A model generated the notes under the pieces. That model was not told where the DNA came from. It saw nothing but the letters and a program-made list of their open reading frames with translations, and did no database searches. A stretch of DNA of 64,000 nt from Eublepharis macularius (lineage: Eukaryota; Chordata; Lepidosauria; Squamata; Eublepharidae), in assembly GCF_028583425.1 (NCBI RefSeq), contig NC_072800.1, forward strand, positions 89,976,501 to 90,040,500. Reading direction: 5' to 3'. Numbering within the stretch: the first letter of the stretch is position 1; each line of letters begins with the position of its first letter. The translations under genes were made by a program, and so were the position numbers. Positions 9,361-19,864 of the stretch are shown one piece after another.

Positions 9361-10380
9361 ACGTTAATTGTGATTGGTGATGGCACAGGCGCAGTCCAAT
9401 AGGCGCCCCCACAATAACTCCACAATAAAAGTGCTGTCTGAACGCGTGATATTTGGATCCTCGAGGGGGGAAAACCTGTGCTGCTTTGAGAAAAGCGTTT
9501 GGATCTTCACAATAAGAATACTGTATCTCTTAAAAGACAAGTGTTTTGCAAAAGCCTTACCTACCACTTGACTTTCATCAAATAAAGGTCAACAACACAA
9601 CGGCTGTCTGGTGTCTGGCTGTGAACCAAGATCAGCCCTGGAGATGAATGCCTTTAGTTTTCATTAGCGGTGCCCCAAGCCATTGGTGTCTCTCCTCAAG
9701 AGTCGGCCAGGAACTTTTAATCCCTGTTCACCTTTTCAAGATATTTAATAAGGAACTGCCTCGAGGCCTCTTCCTCTTTCTGTCTATTTGCTTAGCAGTA
9801 AAAAGCTTCATAGCTAAAGCACCTGTCGTCTTTGTAAACTCACCGTTCCTGCTAGGAGTATATTTGAATTGCCTTGTCTTGGTTTCCCAGTTTAAAGAGA
9901 TAAATGCAGCCTGTTTGCCAGCCAGCTATCACCTTTGGCTCCACCTTCCACTCTTACTGTTGGACATAACCCCGTCTCTGTCCCTTCTTGTCACCTCTTG
10001 AAGGTTAGAGTGGCATGCCTGGGGTTATATTCCATTATATTTTTTGGAACAAGCACACAACCGCTAGTATTACACAGTTGGGTACAGGGATATATATATT
10101 GTGCGTGTATGGGCATCCCTGTTCTCACACTAGGGACCTCTGCATGTGTACCTACTGCCTTTGACATGTTGACACATCCTTTTCGGACATGAACAGGGTG
10201 TGTGCGTGCGTTCAGAAGGACTGCAGAGACAAGCTCCCCTTCTGACCTACACTGCGATTGTAATGCATGCATAGTGCTTTAGATTACACACATAGGGATA
10301 TGTCTGCATTGATCGGGACCCTTAAAATGCTGCATCCCGAATTGCAAGCAGAGAAGCGTGAGAACAAAGCTACATATTTC
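9361..10380. other. Spacer without recognised features
   Basis: No exon, repeat family or structured RNA recognised. Open frames here are short and have no family resemblance or codon signal. Confidence 0.5.
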
Positions 10381-10384
10381 CAGT

Positions 10385-10625
10385 GGGAGCTGCTGTAGTG
10401 TAGAGAAGAGGTTGGGCTGCGATTCAGCACTCTGCTGGTTCAAATCCCGCCACTTTGGCTTTGTTTTGCTTTGTTCCACTCCACTTTTTAATGAGATCTG
10501 TTGTTTTTATGATTTTAACTTTTATTTATTTTAAATTGTGGTTTTTATGATGCTGTGACCCGCCCTGAGTCCGCTTGCGGGGAGGGCAGGTTATAAATCC
10601 AATAAAATAATAATGAATAAATAAC
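10385..10625 (+). mobile_element. tRNA-headed SINE with LINE-type tail
   Basis: The head GCTGCTGTAGTGTAGAGAAG has a B-box-like GGTTCAAATCC. The tail is ACCCGCCCTGAGTCCGCTTG and GGGAGGGCAGGTTATAAATC, followed by AATAAAATAATAATGAATAA. Confidence 0.65.
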
Positions 10626-10711
10626 TGCCATGAACTCAGCAGGGGGCCTTGGGTAAGCCACTCCTCTCAGCCCCAGCTGAGAAGCCCAGTAATTATAATT
10701 ATAAGCTCCTG

Positions 10712-10892
10712 GTTGAGATATTTCTGGAGATTTGGGGTGGAGTCTAGGAAGGAAAGAACCACAGCGGGGTATGATACCATAGAGTTCAACCCTGAAAGTA
10801 GCTACTTTCTCTTGGGGAACTGATCTATGTCGTTTGGAGATCAGTTATAATTCCAGGAGATCTCCAGCCACTACCTGGAGTCTGGGAATAGT
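10712..10892 (-). repeat. GGTTGCCAG-family interspersed repeat, minus
   Basis: TTCTGGAGATTTGGGGTGGA, GGGGTATGATACCATAGAGT, TGGAGATCAGTTATAATTCC and AGGAGATCTCCAGCCACTAC, in family order on the minus strand. Confidence 0.7.
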
Positions 10893-11364
10893 ATTCGGTG
10901 AATGAACATTGACCAGAGGTGCTTTGATGCAATTCCCCTCTCCCGTGCAAATTTTCCCCACTTAAAACATCTGAAAAAGGTTCTTCTTTGTTTGCTATGT
11001 TGTTTTCTTTGCTATCGTCTGTTCCAACTTTAGAAGAAAGGATATTAGTTTCCTTCTTTTAAAGCTTAAGAATGTTTAATCTCGCAGCCGATCCGCATGT
11101 GCTTTTTATAGAATAGCTGCAGCTCTCCAGGACATCCTCTTTCTGTTCTCTCCACTGACAAGGACGATGAAATTATTAGCAGGCCAGTAAAATTCTAGCC
11201 AGGCTGCAGTCCTACCCCCATAAAATGTACACACATAAACTTGAGATAACTTTTAAAAATACTTTCCCCCCCCCACACACCAAATTGCCGCTGTTGCTAG
11301 CAAATTCTCTTAATAAATAAAAAAGAGTCCAGTAGCACCTTTAAGACTAACCAATTTTATTGTA

Positions 11365-11403
11365 GCATAAGCTTTCGAGAATCAAGTTCTCTTCATCAGA
11401 TGC
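11365..11403 (-). ncRNA. Hammerhead ribozyme-like motif, opposite strand
   Basis: Minus strand identical in all core parts to the plus copy at 11418: GCAU, CUGAUGA, GAGAA/UUCUC, GAAA, GCUU, AUGC. Confidence 0.7.
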
Positions 11404-11417
11404 ATGCATTGTATCAT

Positions 11418-11456
11418 GCATCTGATGAAGAGAACTTGATTCTCGAAAGCTTATGC
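11418..11456 (+). ncRNA. Hammerhead ribozyme-like motif (best-preserved copy)
   Basis: GCAU, CUGAUGA (the classical core), unpaired A, GAGAA/UUCUC stem II with loop CUUGA, GAAA, GCUU, AUGC. Every conserved hammerhead core base is present. Confidence 0.7.
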
Positions 11457-11689
11457 TACAATAAAATTGGTTAGTCTTAAAGGTGCTACTGGACTCTTTT
11501 TGATTTTGCTACTACAGACTAACACGGCTAACTCCTCTGGATCTTAATAAATAGATTCTATGTTTCTAACCCCTGGTTATTTCTAAAGAAAAATGAGTCA
11601 ACACTTTCCCACCCAATGTGAAAGCAGTGATGGATGCTTCATTTTTCTTTATTTATGTTTGCACAGTCCAGCTTTCTCACGGAGAGTGT

Positions 11690-12030
11690 CTCTACACAAG
11701 ACATCTTACAGAGGACACTCAAGTGTTGGGAGATGCAACGTTAGTCGGGAAGTGTAGTTTTAAAAGACAGAGCCGAATTTCAATTTCACCCCTCGATAGG
11801 AGGGTAGTTTTAAAAGACAGGTTAAATTGATCCAGAGGAGTCAGTCGTGTTAGTCTGTAGTAGCCTTCAGGGAGGCAAAGAGATCTCAACAATCTCTGTC
11901 TCTTTAAACTACCTGAGTATAGAGAGCTGAAACTGACAGAACCTTCAGCTCTTTTTAAACTACGCTTCCCAACTAACAGTGCGTCTCCCAACACTTGAGC
12001 ATCCCATGTAAGATGTCTTGTATAGAGAGA
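11690..12030. repeat. Composite inverted repeat
   Basis: ACAAGACATCTTACAGAGGA (left) is inverted as CCATGTAAGATGTCTTGT (right); CAAGTGTTGGGAGATGCAAC is inverted as GTGCGTCTCCCAACACTTGA. A PLE-tail scrap (GTGTTAGTCTGTAGTAGC, near 11848) lies in the middle. Probably a MITE with long terminal inverted repeats. Confidence 0.65.
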
Positions 12031-12478
12031 ATGGAATGGAATCCTTGAGACTGACAGTACAATCCTAAAACAATTTCCTGGGAATAAACCCCATCGAAGA
12101 AACTCGAGCAGACCTGCTTAGAAATGCCCTCTGTTTTGTTTTGTTTTTAAAAGAAGGTAGTCCTGTCTTCATCTCAAACTCTTAATTTATTGAAAATCTG
12201 TACAGGTGTAAGAAAGCTGCCTAAAACCGAGCCGTATTCGGCTACTACTATTTATGCCTTGTCCTAAACACAATTGTTGTCAAAGAGATTCAGCACCACA
12301 TACACATATTTAAGATAATAATATTCTTAATGTTTATTTACTACAAACAGTGATTTGCTTTGGGTACTGCAAAGTTTCATTGTTTTAGATCACAGGATAC
12401 CTAACAGTAAACTCGTTGGCTCCTGCGTGGATGACAAAGGCCACGCAACGAGGTCATCCGTAGATAAGACAGGCATTT

Positions 12479-13415
12479 TTATTTTACTTTATTAGGTTCA
12501 ACGACAACTATTTACAACAAGTACATAAGAAGATCTACATAGTATAATTAAAACAAAATACAATATTAATAAATACGATCTCAAAGAATAATAGGAGGGA
12601 AGATACAGAGAGAATCAGTTTTCAGTTCTCTTCAGGTAAGTTTACAACACAACACAACTTGATATATATACTAACATCATTCTAATATGGTACATTTGTA
12701 AATATAGTTAGGCTATTATTTATAAGAGCATAACAGGTTGCCATGTGCTTAGACGGTAGAAGATTATTGTTAGAAATGTAAACAAAAAAAGGATCCCACT
12801 TTGTTGTGAAATTTGTTTCATTTGGAAAATGATCTGAATGATAGATTTTGTCATGGATTTTTTCTTGGAGATGAAAATCCCAGATTCTTGACATCCAATT
12901 ATCAATTGTTGGTATTTTCGACGATTTCCAGTTTTTAGCAATTAAAGATTTGGCCACTGCTAGAAAAGAGCTAATGAACTCTTTTCTAATTTTAGGAATC
13001 TCAACGGTGTTCCACTGGTCTAGGAACAATATTTCCGGATCTAAAGGTACTGTATAGCCAGTTATGTCCTTGACCAGGGCTTTTTTTCTGGGGAAAGAGG
13101 TGGTGGAACTCAGTGGGTTGCCCTCAGAGAAAATGGTCACATGGCTGGTGGCCCCGCCCCCTGATCTCCAGACAGAGGGGAGTGGCGCGGAGGGCAATCT
13201 AAACTCCCCTGTCTGGAGATCAGGGGGCGGGGCCACCAGCCATGTGACCATTTTCAAGAGGTTCCGGAACTCCGTTCCCCCGCGTTCCCCCTGAAAAAAA
13301 GCCCTGTCCTTGACATATTTTATTATGTTGTTCCAGTACGTTTGAAGGTGGGGGCATTCCCACCAGCAATGTGCAAATGTGCCGGGACTGCCGCAACCTT
13401 TCTAACACACTGACA
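12479..13415 (-). mobile_element. 5'-truncated L1 (ORF2 C-terminus and 3' end), with 13-bp TSD, split by a MITE
   Basis: Flanked by AAGACAGGCATTT at 12466-12478 and 13416-13428. The minus strand encodes an ORF2-like C-terminus (GSPGTFAHCWWECPHLQTYW before the MITE, then DPEILFLDQWNTVEIPKIRK and SFLAVAKSLIAKNWK after it). The 3' end is at the low-coordinate side (TTTTTATTTTACTTTATT). Confidence 0.85.
13075..13306. mobile_element. hAT MITE nested in L1, perfect 8-bp TSD
   Basis: Terminal inverted repeats CAGGGCTTTTTTTC / GAAAAAAAGCCCTG, with the 8-bp direct repeat TCCTTGAC on both sides (13067-13074, 13307-13314). An 8-bp TSD and CAG-type ends are diagnostic of hAT. The interior is a long inverted repeat (CACATGGCTGGTGGCCCCGC and its complement). 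Second copy at 62633. Confidence 0.9.
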
Positions 13416-13627
13416 AAGACAGGCATTTCTAACTACGCAGTGGACTCTCCAGATTCAAAAATATGGTTTTATCAATTTACCTTATGGGAAAAAATTCAAA
13501 CAATGGCCACATAGAACCAAGTAGGTTCCAAATTAAATCAGTTGAGAGTCAGATAAAGAGAAAAGTTAGGTAGGTGGGTGGAAATAGTGTCACTGGAACT
13601 ATAAAGTAAGGTGGTCAGCTGTGGGTA

Positions 13628-13735
13628 TGGGCATTCCTGGAGATTTGGTGGGCAGAGACAGTGGAGTTTGGGGAGTTGAGGGTAGAGCAATGCCAAGGCC
13701 ATGAAGTCCTCTTCTGAACTGCCATTTTCTTAGGG
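13628..13735 (-). repeat. GGTTGCCAG-family repeat, partial, minus
   Basis: ATTCCTGGAGATTTGGTGGG and GAACTGCCATTTTCTT match the right half of the family. Confidence 0.5.
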
Positions 13736-13799
13736 TTGCCAACTCATGTGTGGTAAAAAAAAACCTGGCAATTCGGGGGTGGATCCTTTGTCGTCAAGG

Positions 13800-14330
13800 T
13801 AGGGTTGCCAGGTCCCTATACCCTCCCGGTGGGAGGGGGGACTGGCCATTACCTTGTGCCTCCCAGGAATCTTTCTCACTCCCAACACTTTTGCAATGAC
13901 GTCACGTCCAGGAGCATGCCCACAGTCAGTGCAATGACATCACTTCAGGAAGTGACATCGTTGCACCCGGCTGGGAGCATGCCCAGTGTGCAATGACGTC
14001 ACGTCCAGGAGCATGCCCACAGTCAGTGCAATGACATCACTTCGGGAAGTGACATCGTTGCACCCGGCTGGGAGCATGCCCAGTGTGCGTTGTCCTGCGT
14101 TGCCTGCCAGTGGAATCACCAGGGGGTTTGCAACTTCCCGCTGATCACCAGTGATCAGCAAGCAATGGGGCAAACCACTGGTGGGCAACTAGGAAGGCTA
14201 ACTGGGTGGGGTTTAGGAGAGGAGGGACCTCAGCAGGGTATAATGCCATAGAGTCCACCCTCAAAAAAAGCCATTTTCTCCAGGACGACTGATCTCTGTA
14301 GTCTAGAAATCAGTTGTAATTAAGGTTATC
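13800..14330 (-). repeat. GGTTGCCAG-family composite containing a 97-bp tandem duplication
   Basis: The left edge is TAGGGTTGCCAGGTCCC. The right part (GGGTGGGGTTTAGGAGAGGA, AGGGTATAATGCCATAGAGT, AGCCATTTTCTCCAGGACGA) is the family body on minus. The tandem duplication sits between them. Confidence 0.55.
13893..14086. repeat. 97-bp unit, two tandem copies
   Basis: Units 13893-13989 and 13990-14086 differ at about one position (CTTCAGG/CTTCGGG). Each starts GCAATGACGTCACGTCCAGG and contains TGACGTCA, a CRE-type palindrome, and CAGGAAGTGACATCG-like sequence. Confidence 0.85.
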
Positions 14331-14699
14331 TGGTCCTTAGGGGGGCTGGGGGGAGTCATGAGGGGAGGGTACTTACTTTGCACGCATGGGCTCTGGAACG
14401 CCTCCGCCTTGCACCAGGAATGACATTATTCCTGGTGCAACACAGCAATAATGGGTCACGCTGGGGGCAATCTGGGGCCAATTTTCACTCAGTCAGCCCT
14501 CGTGTGACTCATCACCCATCATGGAGTGATGCCGGCACATGTGGGGGCACTCTGGAGCACGTGGGTGCACACTTCGCCCCCATCATGGCATTCTTGCACT
14601 ATTCTTCCCTCCCACGGCCACGTAAGAGGCAGCAGGGAGAAGAGGGTGAACGGCAGGCCAGGCTGTGATTCCAGGAGATCTTCAGGCCCCACCTGTGTT

Positions 14700-15400
14700 G
14701 GCAACATTACTACAAAGGGTTTTCCACTGGTGAAAAAGGGAAGCAGGCGTTTCCTTTGGCCGACCAAATGGCTATGTTTGAGATCATGGGGCCTGCCTGG
14801 CAAAAGCCATCTGAAACAGGGGCAATGCCAGTGATAAGGGGAATTAGCAGAAATGAGCAGGACGCTGGCTGGATCTAACCCAAAGCTTCTTTGGGTTACA
14901 TCAGACCATTCTGCTGTATGATGTAAAAACCAATGTACGCAAACGTCATTGCTCATGTATATGTAAACTTGTCTTTGCAACATTCAGTGGGGGCGGATAA
15001 ATTCATTTTCTTAACAGCAACTAAATGAAACTTTTAAAAGCAACCATGGAACTGGATGCTGAAACTGGGGAGAAGTGCTAAGGTTAGAAATTATCTGTGG
15101 TAGCGCTGACAACCAGGTTACCCCTCTATTTATTTTACACACGATAACTCTTTTTGTGATAAATAAAATTATGAGAAATCTCTGAAGAGGTTAAGATGGG
15201 GTTTGTGGAAGGAATAATTATGGTTCTTAAAATTCAAAAAACCTGACAGTTGAAAGATGAAATTCGACAGTTCAAGTTTTGGGCTGGGGCCCAAAGAAAA
15301 TGCATCAAAGACCTGGACGGGAATGCATGATGAGATTAATATGAACAGGTAGGATTTGCTGGCCTGGCTGGCCTGTTGTACTTCCCTGAACAATTTTTTT
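14700..15400. other. Spacer without recognised features
   Basis: No gene or repeat family recognised beyond a repeat scrap at 14666-14705 (GTGATTCCAGGAGATCTTCA). Confidence 0.5.
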
Positions 15401-15404
15401 TTCT

Positions 15405-15605
15405 TTAGCATACATAAAATTAGGATAAAAAATAAAAATAGAATTTTAAAAAACTAGAATAAAAATAGGATTTAAAAATTAGAATAAAATTAAAAATAGA
15501 ATTTAAAAATTAGAATAAAATTATAATTATAATTAAATTAAAAATTAGAATAAATTAGAATAAAAAATAAAAGTAGAATTAAAAAATTAGAATAAATTAA
15601 AAAAA
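15405..15605. repeat. A/T-rich imperfect tandem array
   Basis: Repeats variants of TTAGAATAAAAATAGAATTT about ten times with drifting length. It directly borders the CpG island. Confidence 0.75.
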
Positions 15606-15719
15606 CACACCCTCCCTGGTCACTTTTCGTTCAAAACTCTGCCCAATGCCACGTCACAAGATGGGAGAGTACAAAAAAAAACAAAGCGGGAAGGCGCAAG
15701 ACACGCCTTAGCCGAAAGT

Positions 15720-15729
15720 TCTCGCGAGA
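15720..15729. promoter_or_regulatory. TCTCGCGAGA promoter palindrome
   Basis: Perfect 10-bp palindrome recognised by BANP/ZBTB33-type factors in housekeeping and bidirectional CpG-island promoters. It sits at the left edge of the NKTR CpG island. Confidence 0.7.
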
Positions 15730-16109
15730 TCACACCAGAGATGCGCGGCTACATTTCGTTCTTTCCTCATGAGGGAAAAAGACGTGGATCTGCGCGTGCG
15801 CCGCGGCGTAGCGGAAACGAGTGGCCGTTCTCCCTCTCCTCGATTCTTTTTTCCCCTCGCACACTGTATAGCGGGAGGGGCGTGGTCTGACAACTCCTCC
15901 GTATGAGGCTGGAGGAGGAGAGCCGGCAGCGCGCGCGCGCACGAGAGGGGTGTGGCAGGCGAAGGAGGCGGAGCCAGAGCCAGCGGTCGAATGAGGAGCG
16001 AGCGAAGGAGACGAAAGCGCAGGCGCACGCTAACGAGAAGGCTCGAGGTGGGCGGGGCCGGGCGCGCTATCGCCCCCCCTCCCCCGTCCCCTCAGTGGAA
16101 GTCCGTTAA

Positions 16110-16222
16110 TGGCGCTCGCGGCTTAGCGGCTGCCTGTGGCGCTGCCGCTCTTTTTTTCCTTCTCCCCTGCGGGGTCGAGAAGAGCTGAAAGGGGAACCAA
16201 AGGGAAGAGCCACCACCGCTGG
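16110..16222 (+). other. NKTR: Probable NKTR untranslated exon 1
   Basis: The ATG exon of NKTR starts after a splice acceptor at 19772, so an upstream 5' UTR exon is needed. The best donor in the CpG island is CCGCTGG|GTAAGG at 16223. A pyrimidine run (CTCTTTTTTTCCTTCTCCCC) near 16148 could mark initiation. The left boundary is not determined. Confidence 0.5.
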
Positions 16223-16374
16223 GTAAGGAACCCACCCGGACGCCCCGGTGAGGGGCGGGCTGGGCCGCTTCTGGGTTTTAAGATGTTGTGGCAGCGGGGG
16301 GAAGGGCAGCAACCAACCCCTGGGTGGGCGGGGCCGGGAGCTCCCCCCTTCATTGCCCTGCTGGGGATTCTACG

Positions 16375-16384
16375 GCGCATGCGC
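16375..16384. promoter_or_regulatory. NRF1 site GCGCATGCGC
   Basis: Perfect NRF1 core palindrome about 150 bp downstream of the proposed NKTR exon 1 donor. A second NRF1-like half pair is at 15791-15801. Confidence 0.6.
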
Positions 16385-16729
16385 GCTCTCCCTTTCTCCC
16401 CCCCATGGCTCAGTGCAACCCTGTGTACGAAGTGGGAAGAGTATTATTATGATTAGTATTTTTCATTACTGTTATTGTTTATTGTCCGCCTTTCCCTCTG
16501 TGATCCAAGGCGGATTTCGTGGTGCAAGTAAATGCTATAGAATCAACAGCTAGGGCATTCACTGAGCAAAAACACGATAATGAACAGTTAATAAGTTATA
16601 ATCCCAGATGTATAGTGGGGCTATACACTGACCTTGTTTATTGCTCTGAGTGGGGCACTGATGTGGCTAGAAGAGTGGTATATAAGTGCAGTTGTTGTTA
16701 TTATTACCCTTGCTTTAAATCCCTCTTGG

Positions 16730-16795
16730 ACTACTGGACTAGAATCTTGCTTTTCTACTGCAGACTGGCACAGCTATCAACCTGAAACCATCCTA
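16730..16795 (+). mobile_element. PLE-like tail fragment
   Basis: ACTACTGGACTAGAATCTTG then TTTCTACTGCAGACTGGCAC, matching the 3' end of the PLE-like inserts. No ribozyme part. Confidence 0.55.
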
Positions 16796-17427
16796 TGTAC
16801 AACGATTCTAGTCCAAGCCCCTTACAAATCAGTGGTGTGTCACTCAGCATAGGATTGCAGAGATGTGCGTGTCTGGAAACCTAAAGCTGCGTTTTCAGCA
16901 AGGCAGCTGCACTGAGCTGAAATGAGGCCTTGTACCTTTAAAAAAAGAGAGATTTTAGATGTCTGTAACATTTTGAGCCTGCCTTCCTGCAAAGAGCTGA
17001 GGACAGCATGCATGGTTCTCCTCCTGCCCCCCCCCCATTTTGTCACAACAGCAACCTTCTCGGGTAGATTAAGAGAGAATTACTGTGGCCCTTGGACAGC
17101 CAGAGAGCTCCACAGCAGGCCAAGGATTAGAATAAAATAAGCGATTAACATTTATTTCATTATGAGATGTTTATGGAGATCAAAATAAGAATCCTTATGG
17201 GTGTGTTACAAGGTGGGGTAAGGAAGAGTTAAGGCAGAGGGTTAATTCTGGATGAGTTTTCAAGCACATTGTTTCATGGTTTGTGGTGGGGGGGAGTGGA
17301 GGACTCATAGAATTAACCCTTTGTCTTAACTTTTCCCTACCCCACCCCCCATAACCTGCCCCAGACAGAGTATTCTCAGTTTGATTTCCATACGAATCAA
17401 GGAAGCTTATATTGAAATAAATGCAAT

Positions 17428-17492
17428 CAGTCTTTAAGTTGCCACTGGATTTTTTGTTTTATTTTGCTACAACAGACCAACTAGGCTATCCC
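17428..17492 (+). mobile_element. PLE-like tail fragment
   Basis: CAGTCTTTAAGTTGCCACTG then TTGCTACAACAGACCAACTA. Diverged 3' end of the AUGC family, in NKTR intron 1. Confidence 0.5.
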
Positions 17493-17889
17493 TTTGCAGT
17501 CAGATGGGATCAGAACCCAGAGTGTAGTCTGACAGCCTCACCTCACTAGATTATCTTTCTAAAAATTTTCATAAACACATGAAGTTGCCCTAGATCAAGC
17601 CAGGCCAGTTAAAGGGACTGTCCCTTCTGTCTGGCAGTAGGTCTCCAAGGCTGGAGGAAAGGGGTGGCAGAGGGCAGGGTGGCAGTTGGGATTTTGCCAA
17701 GCACAGCTACCCCTGAGCTTCGTGATTCTTTCCCCCACTACTTCTGTGCTTCAGCCCTTTCCCCACAGTTTCACCAACCTTTTCCAGGATTACTTGGGGT
17801 TTCCAGAGCCCCAAGCTAGAATTCTGTCTTTAAACCAACAGTCTATTTAATGTCTTCCTTAGGAAATGGTGACGTGACAAAACAGCCCA

Positions 17890-18025
17890 GGAGTCTCATG
17901 GCACCTTCATAGGCACAGCGGCAGAAACTTTTCTGCTACATCTGATGGGATGTAGCGTTGGCCACAGTCCATATGTGAGCCTTTAAAGGTGCCACAAAGA
18001 GTCCTCATTTGGATGGCAACAGACT
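17890..18025 (+). mobile_element. Degenerate PLE-like palindrome
   Basis: Arms CAGGAGTCTCATGGCACCTT and CTTTAAAGGTGCCACAAAGA around ACATCTGATGGGATGTAGCG. CUGAUG survives, but GAAA does not. Probably an old copy. Confidence 0.45.
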
Positions 18026-19318
18026 TAGCACAGTAACCCACCTGGAATTAACTGTTTTACTGTATATTGTCTTTGACTATAATGTATATTGTCAGCCTTC
18101 TAATTTGTAAAGACAAGGATAGGAAGTAGTGGTTTGTTGTTATACTAACTACAGGCCCTTGAAGGCCTCCCCAAAATCTCCCTTCTGAGTGCTCTACCAG
18201 GCTGATTTCTCCTCTTTTGCCCCTTTCCTGTTTAACTAATTCTTAATTGCTTTAAACATTCTGTGATTCTTCTTGGAGTGTGCTCAGTTCTTATCTAGCT
18301 GTTTGAGATTTTCCCCATTGGCTTAATGAATAAAGTTATATTTTGTATATTTAGAGAGTCCCCTGAGTAGGTAGAGATACTTTCTATGGGTTCTTGGCTG
18401 TGGTTTTTGTCATCCATACAGGAACTGACTAGTTAGCTGTTAGATACAGCAACCTAAAATAAGGAAGCCTTCTGGTATGCAAAGCAACTACTGTTTATAG
18501 TAAATACACATTAAGGATGTAATTCTTTCAAACATGTGCAAGTGATGTCAAATCCCCTTGACAACAATTGTGCTTATAACAATGCCATAAACAGAATTAG
18601 CAGAATATGGCTGAGTTACGTAGGTTACTTACATTGATATACATTCTCAGTAAATTGAGAGTTAGAGATGAGGGCAAGATCTCTTCCACCCTCTTTAAAA
18701 ACAGCAACAACCCTTGATTAATAGGGAAACATGAAACTTTTATCTCATGAATATATATCGAGTCTCTACAAGAAAGGCAGGCAGGCAACATATGAAGCAA
18801 GTAAATATTCACCACCAGTTTCACATTGGCAGCTAAAGTGTTCACTCTTTCTCCCTAGCAAATAAAGGGAGAGGGGGAAGAAGAGCAGTATTCTTTTCAT
18901 TTAGAAAATGTGTATCCTACTTTTCTACTTAAAATGGCCCACAAGACAACTTACAAGTAAAAACAAATTAAAAAATAGTGAGTGTCACCTTGAAGGCTAA
19001 CAGGCTTGTTAAGCAATAGACAAGATAAGCTATACCATTAGAAGTTTAGTACAAGAACTAAGTCCTGAAAAACAGCCAGTAATTCTATCTACATTTTCAC
19101 TCCTTTCAAAATCCATGAGTGATTTGGGTGCATGGTACCTCCTTGCAGTTTTTAACAAGTGTAGGTTGAGCAGCTTTGTATGGGGGTGGAGGCACAGTCC
19201 CTTCCAGTACAAGGTTAAGAGGAACTGAGCAGGGGCTATCTTCCCTTGTCTACATCCCTGAACAGCATGTTCAGAATGTTCACTGTTGCTATCTCTGCCA
19301 ATGGACACTGTCTGTCTG

Positions 19319-19423
19319 TAAAATAGTAAAGTGTCCAGTAGCACCTTTAAGACTAACCAACTTTAATGCAGCATAAACTTTCGAGAACTACAGTTCTTTT
19401 CGTCAGATGCATCCTCCTCTGGA
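19319..19423 (-). mobile_element. PLE-like insert with hammerhead-like core, 10-bp TSD
   Basis: TGTCTGTCTG flanks the insert (19309-19318, 19424-19433). Single arm: GTCCAGTAGCACCTTTAAGA to the GATGCATC centre, then directly TCCTCTGGAT. It lies in NKTR intron 1, antisense to the gene and 350 bp before the ATG exon. Confidence 0.8.
19371..19410 (-). ncRNA. Hammerhead ribozyme-like motif
   Basis: Minus: GCAU, CUGACGA, AGAAC/GUUCU stem II, GAAA, GUUU, AUGC. The core is intact; the second base of the stem III loop differs from the GCUU copies. Confidence 0.55.
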
Positions 19424-19771
19424 TGTCTGTCTGCTTTCTGTTTTTTATAATGAACTCTTCTATAGCCTTTCTATTCTTGTCCCTCTCTCTATACCCTCTT
19501 CCTGGTGAGAAATTCTCAATATAAATAGAAAACTTCATTTCAGCTGGTATCATGTGAAATCCACACTGCTGGTTGCAATTGGCTACTTTGCAATGTGGGT
19601 GGGTTTTCAATATTGACACTAACTTCCCTTTACAGCGGGAGGAGGGAGCTGTAGTTTAGACTTGTTCAAGCCTCAATAAATAGCATTTGGCTTCTTCATA
19701 GCGGATAAATTGCATTAAACTGCTTTGAGTTCTGACTGAGTTTGATTCTGAGTCGGTTCTGTTTTTCTCAG

Positions 19772-19864
19772 GGTGGTGAGGAGAGGCACCCGGTCTTCCT
19801 GCTGCCATGGGGGCACAGGATCGGCCTCAGTGCTTCTTTGACATAGAAATCAATCGAGAGCCAG
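19772..19864 (+). CDS. NKTR: NKTR first coding exon (5' UTR 19772-19806; coding 19807-19864)
   Basis: The acceptor is TTTTTCTCAG and the donor CCAG|GTAAGA. It encodes [19 protein letters not shown], the invariant NKTR start, and ends in phase 1 (first base of V20). Confidence 0.97.

Larger units (their letters stand above)
11320..11542 (+). mobile_element. PLE-like palindromic insert, AUGC family, with 11-bp TSD
   Basis: Near-perfect inverted arms around 11405-11416. The right tail is TACAGACTAACACGGCTAAC. It is flanked by CTTAATAAATA at 11309-11319 and 11543-11553. Arm identity is very high, suggesting a recent copy. Confidence 0.85.
15640..16430 (+). promoter_or_regulatory. CpG-island promoter of NKTR
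   Basis: About 800 bp of CpG-dense sequence ending in a strong donor (16223) that fits the NKTR 5' UTR exon. Motifs seen directly are TCTCGCGAGA at 15720-15729 (the BANP/ZBTB33-type promoter palindrome), TGCGCGTGCGC at 15791-15801, and GCGCATGCGC at 16375-16384 (a perfect NRF1 core). No TATA box is obvious. In human the NKTR promoter region also serves far-upstream SEC22C starts, so bidirectional activity is plausible but not shown here. Confidence 0.75.
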
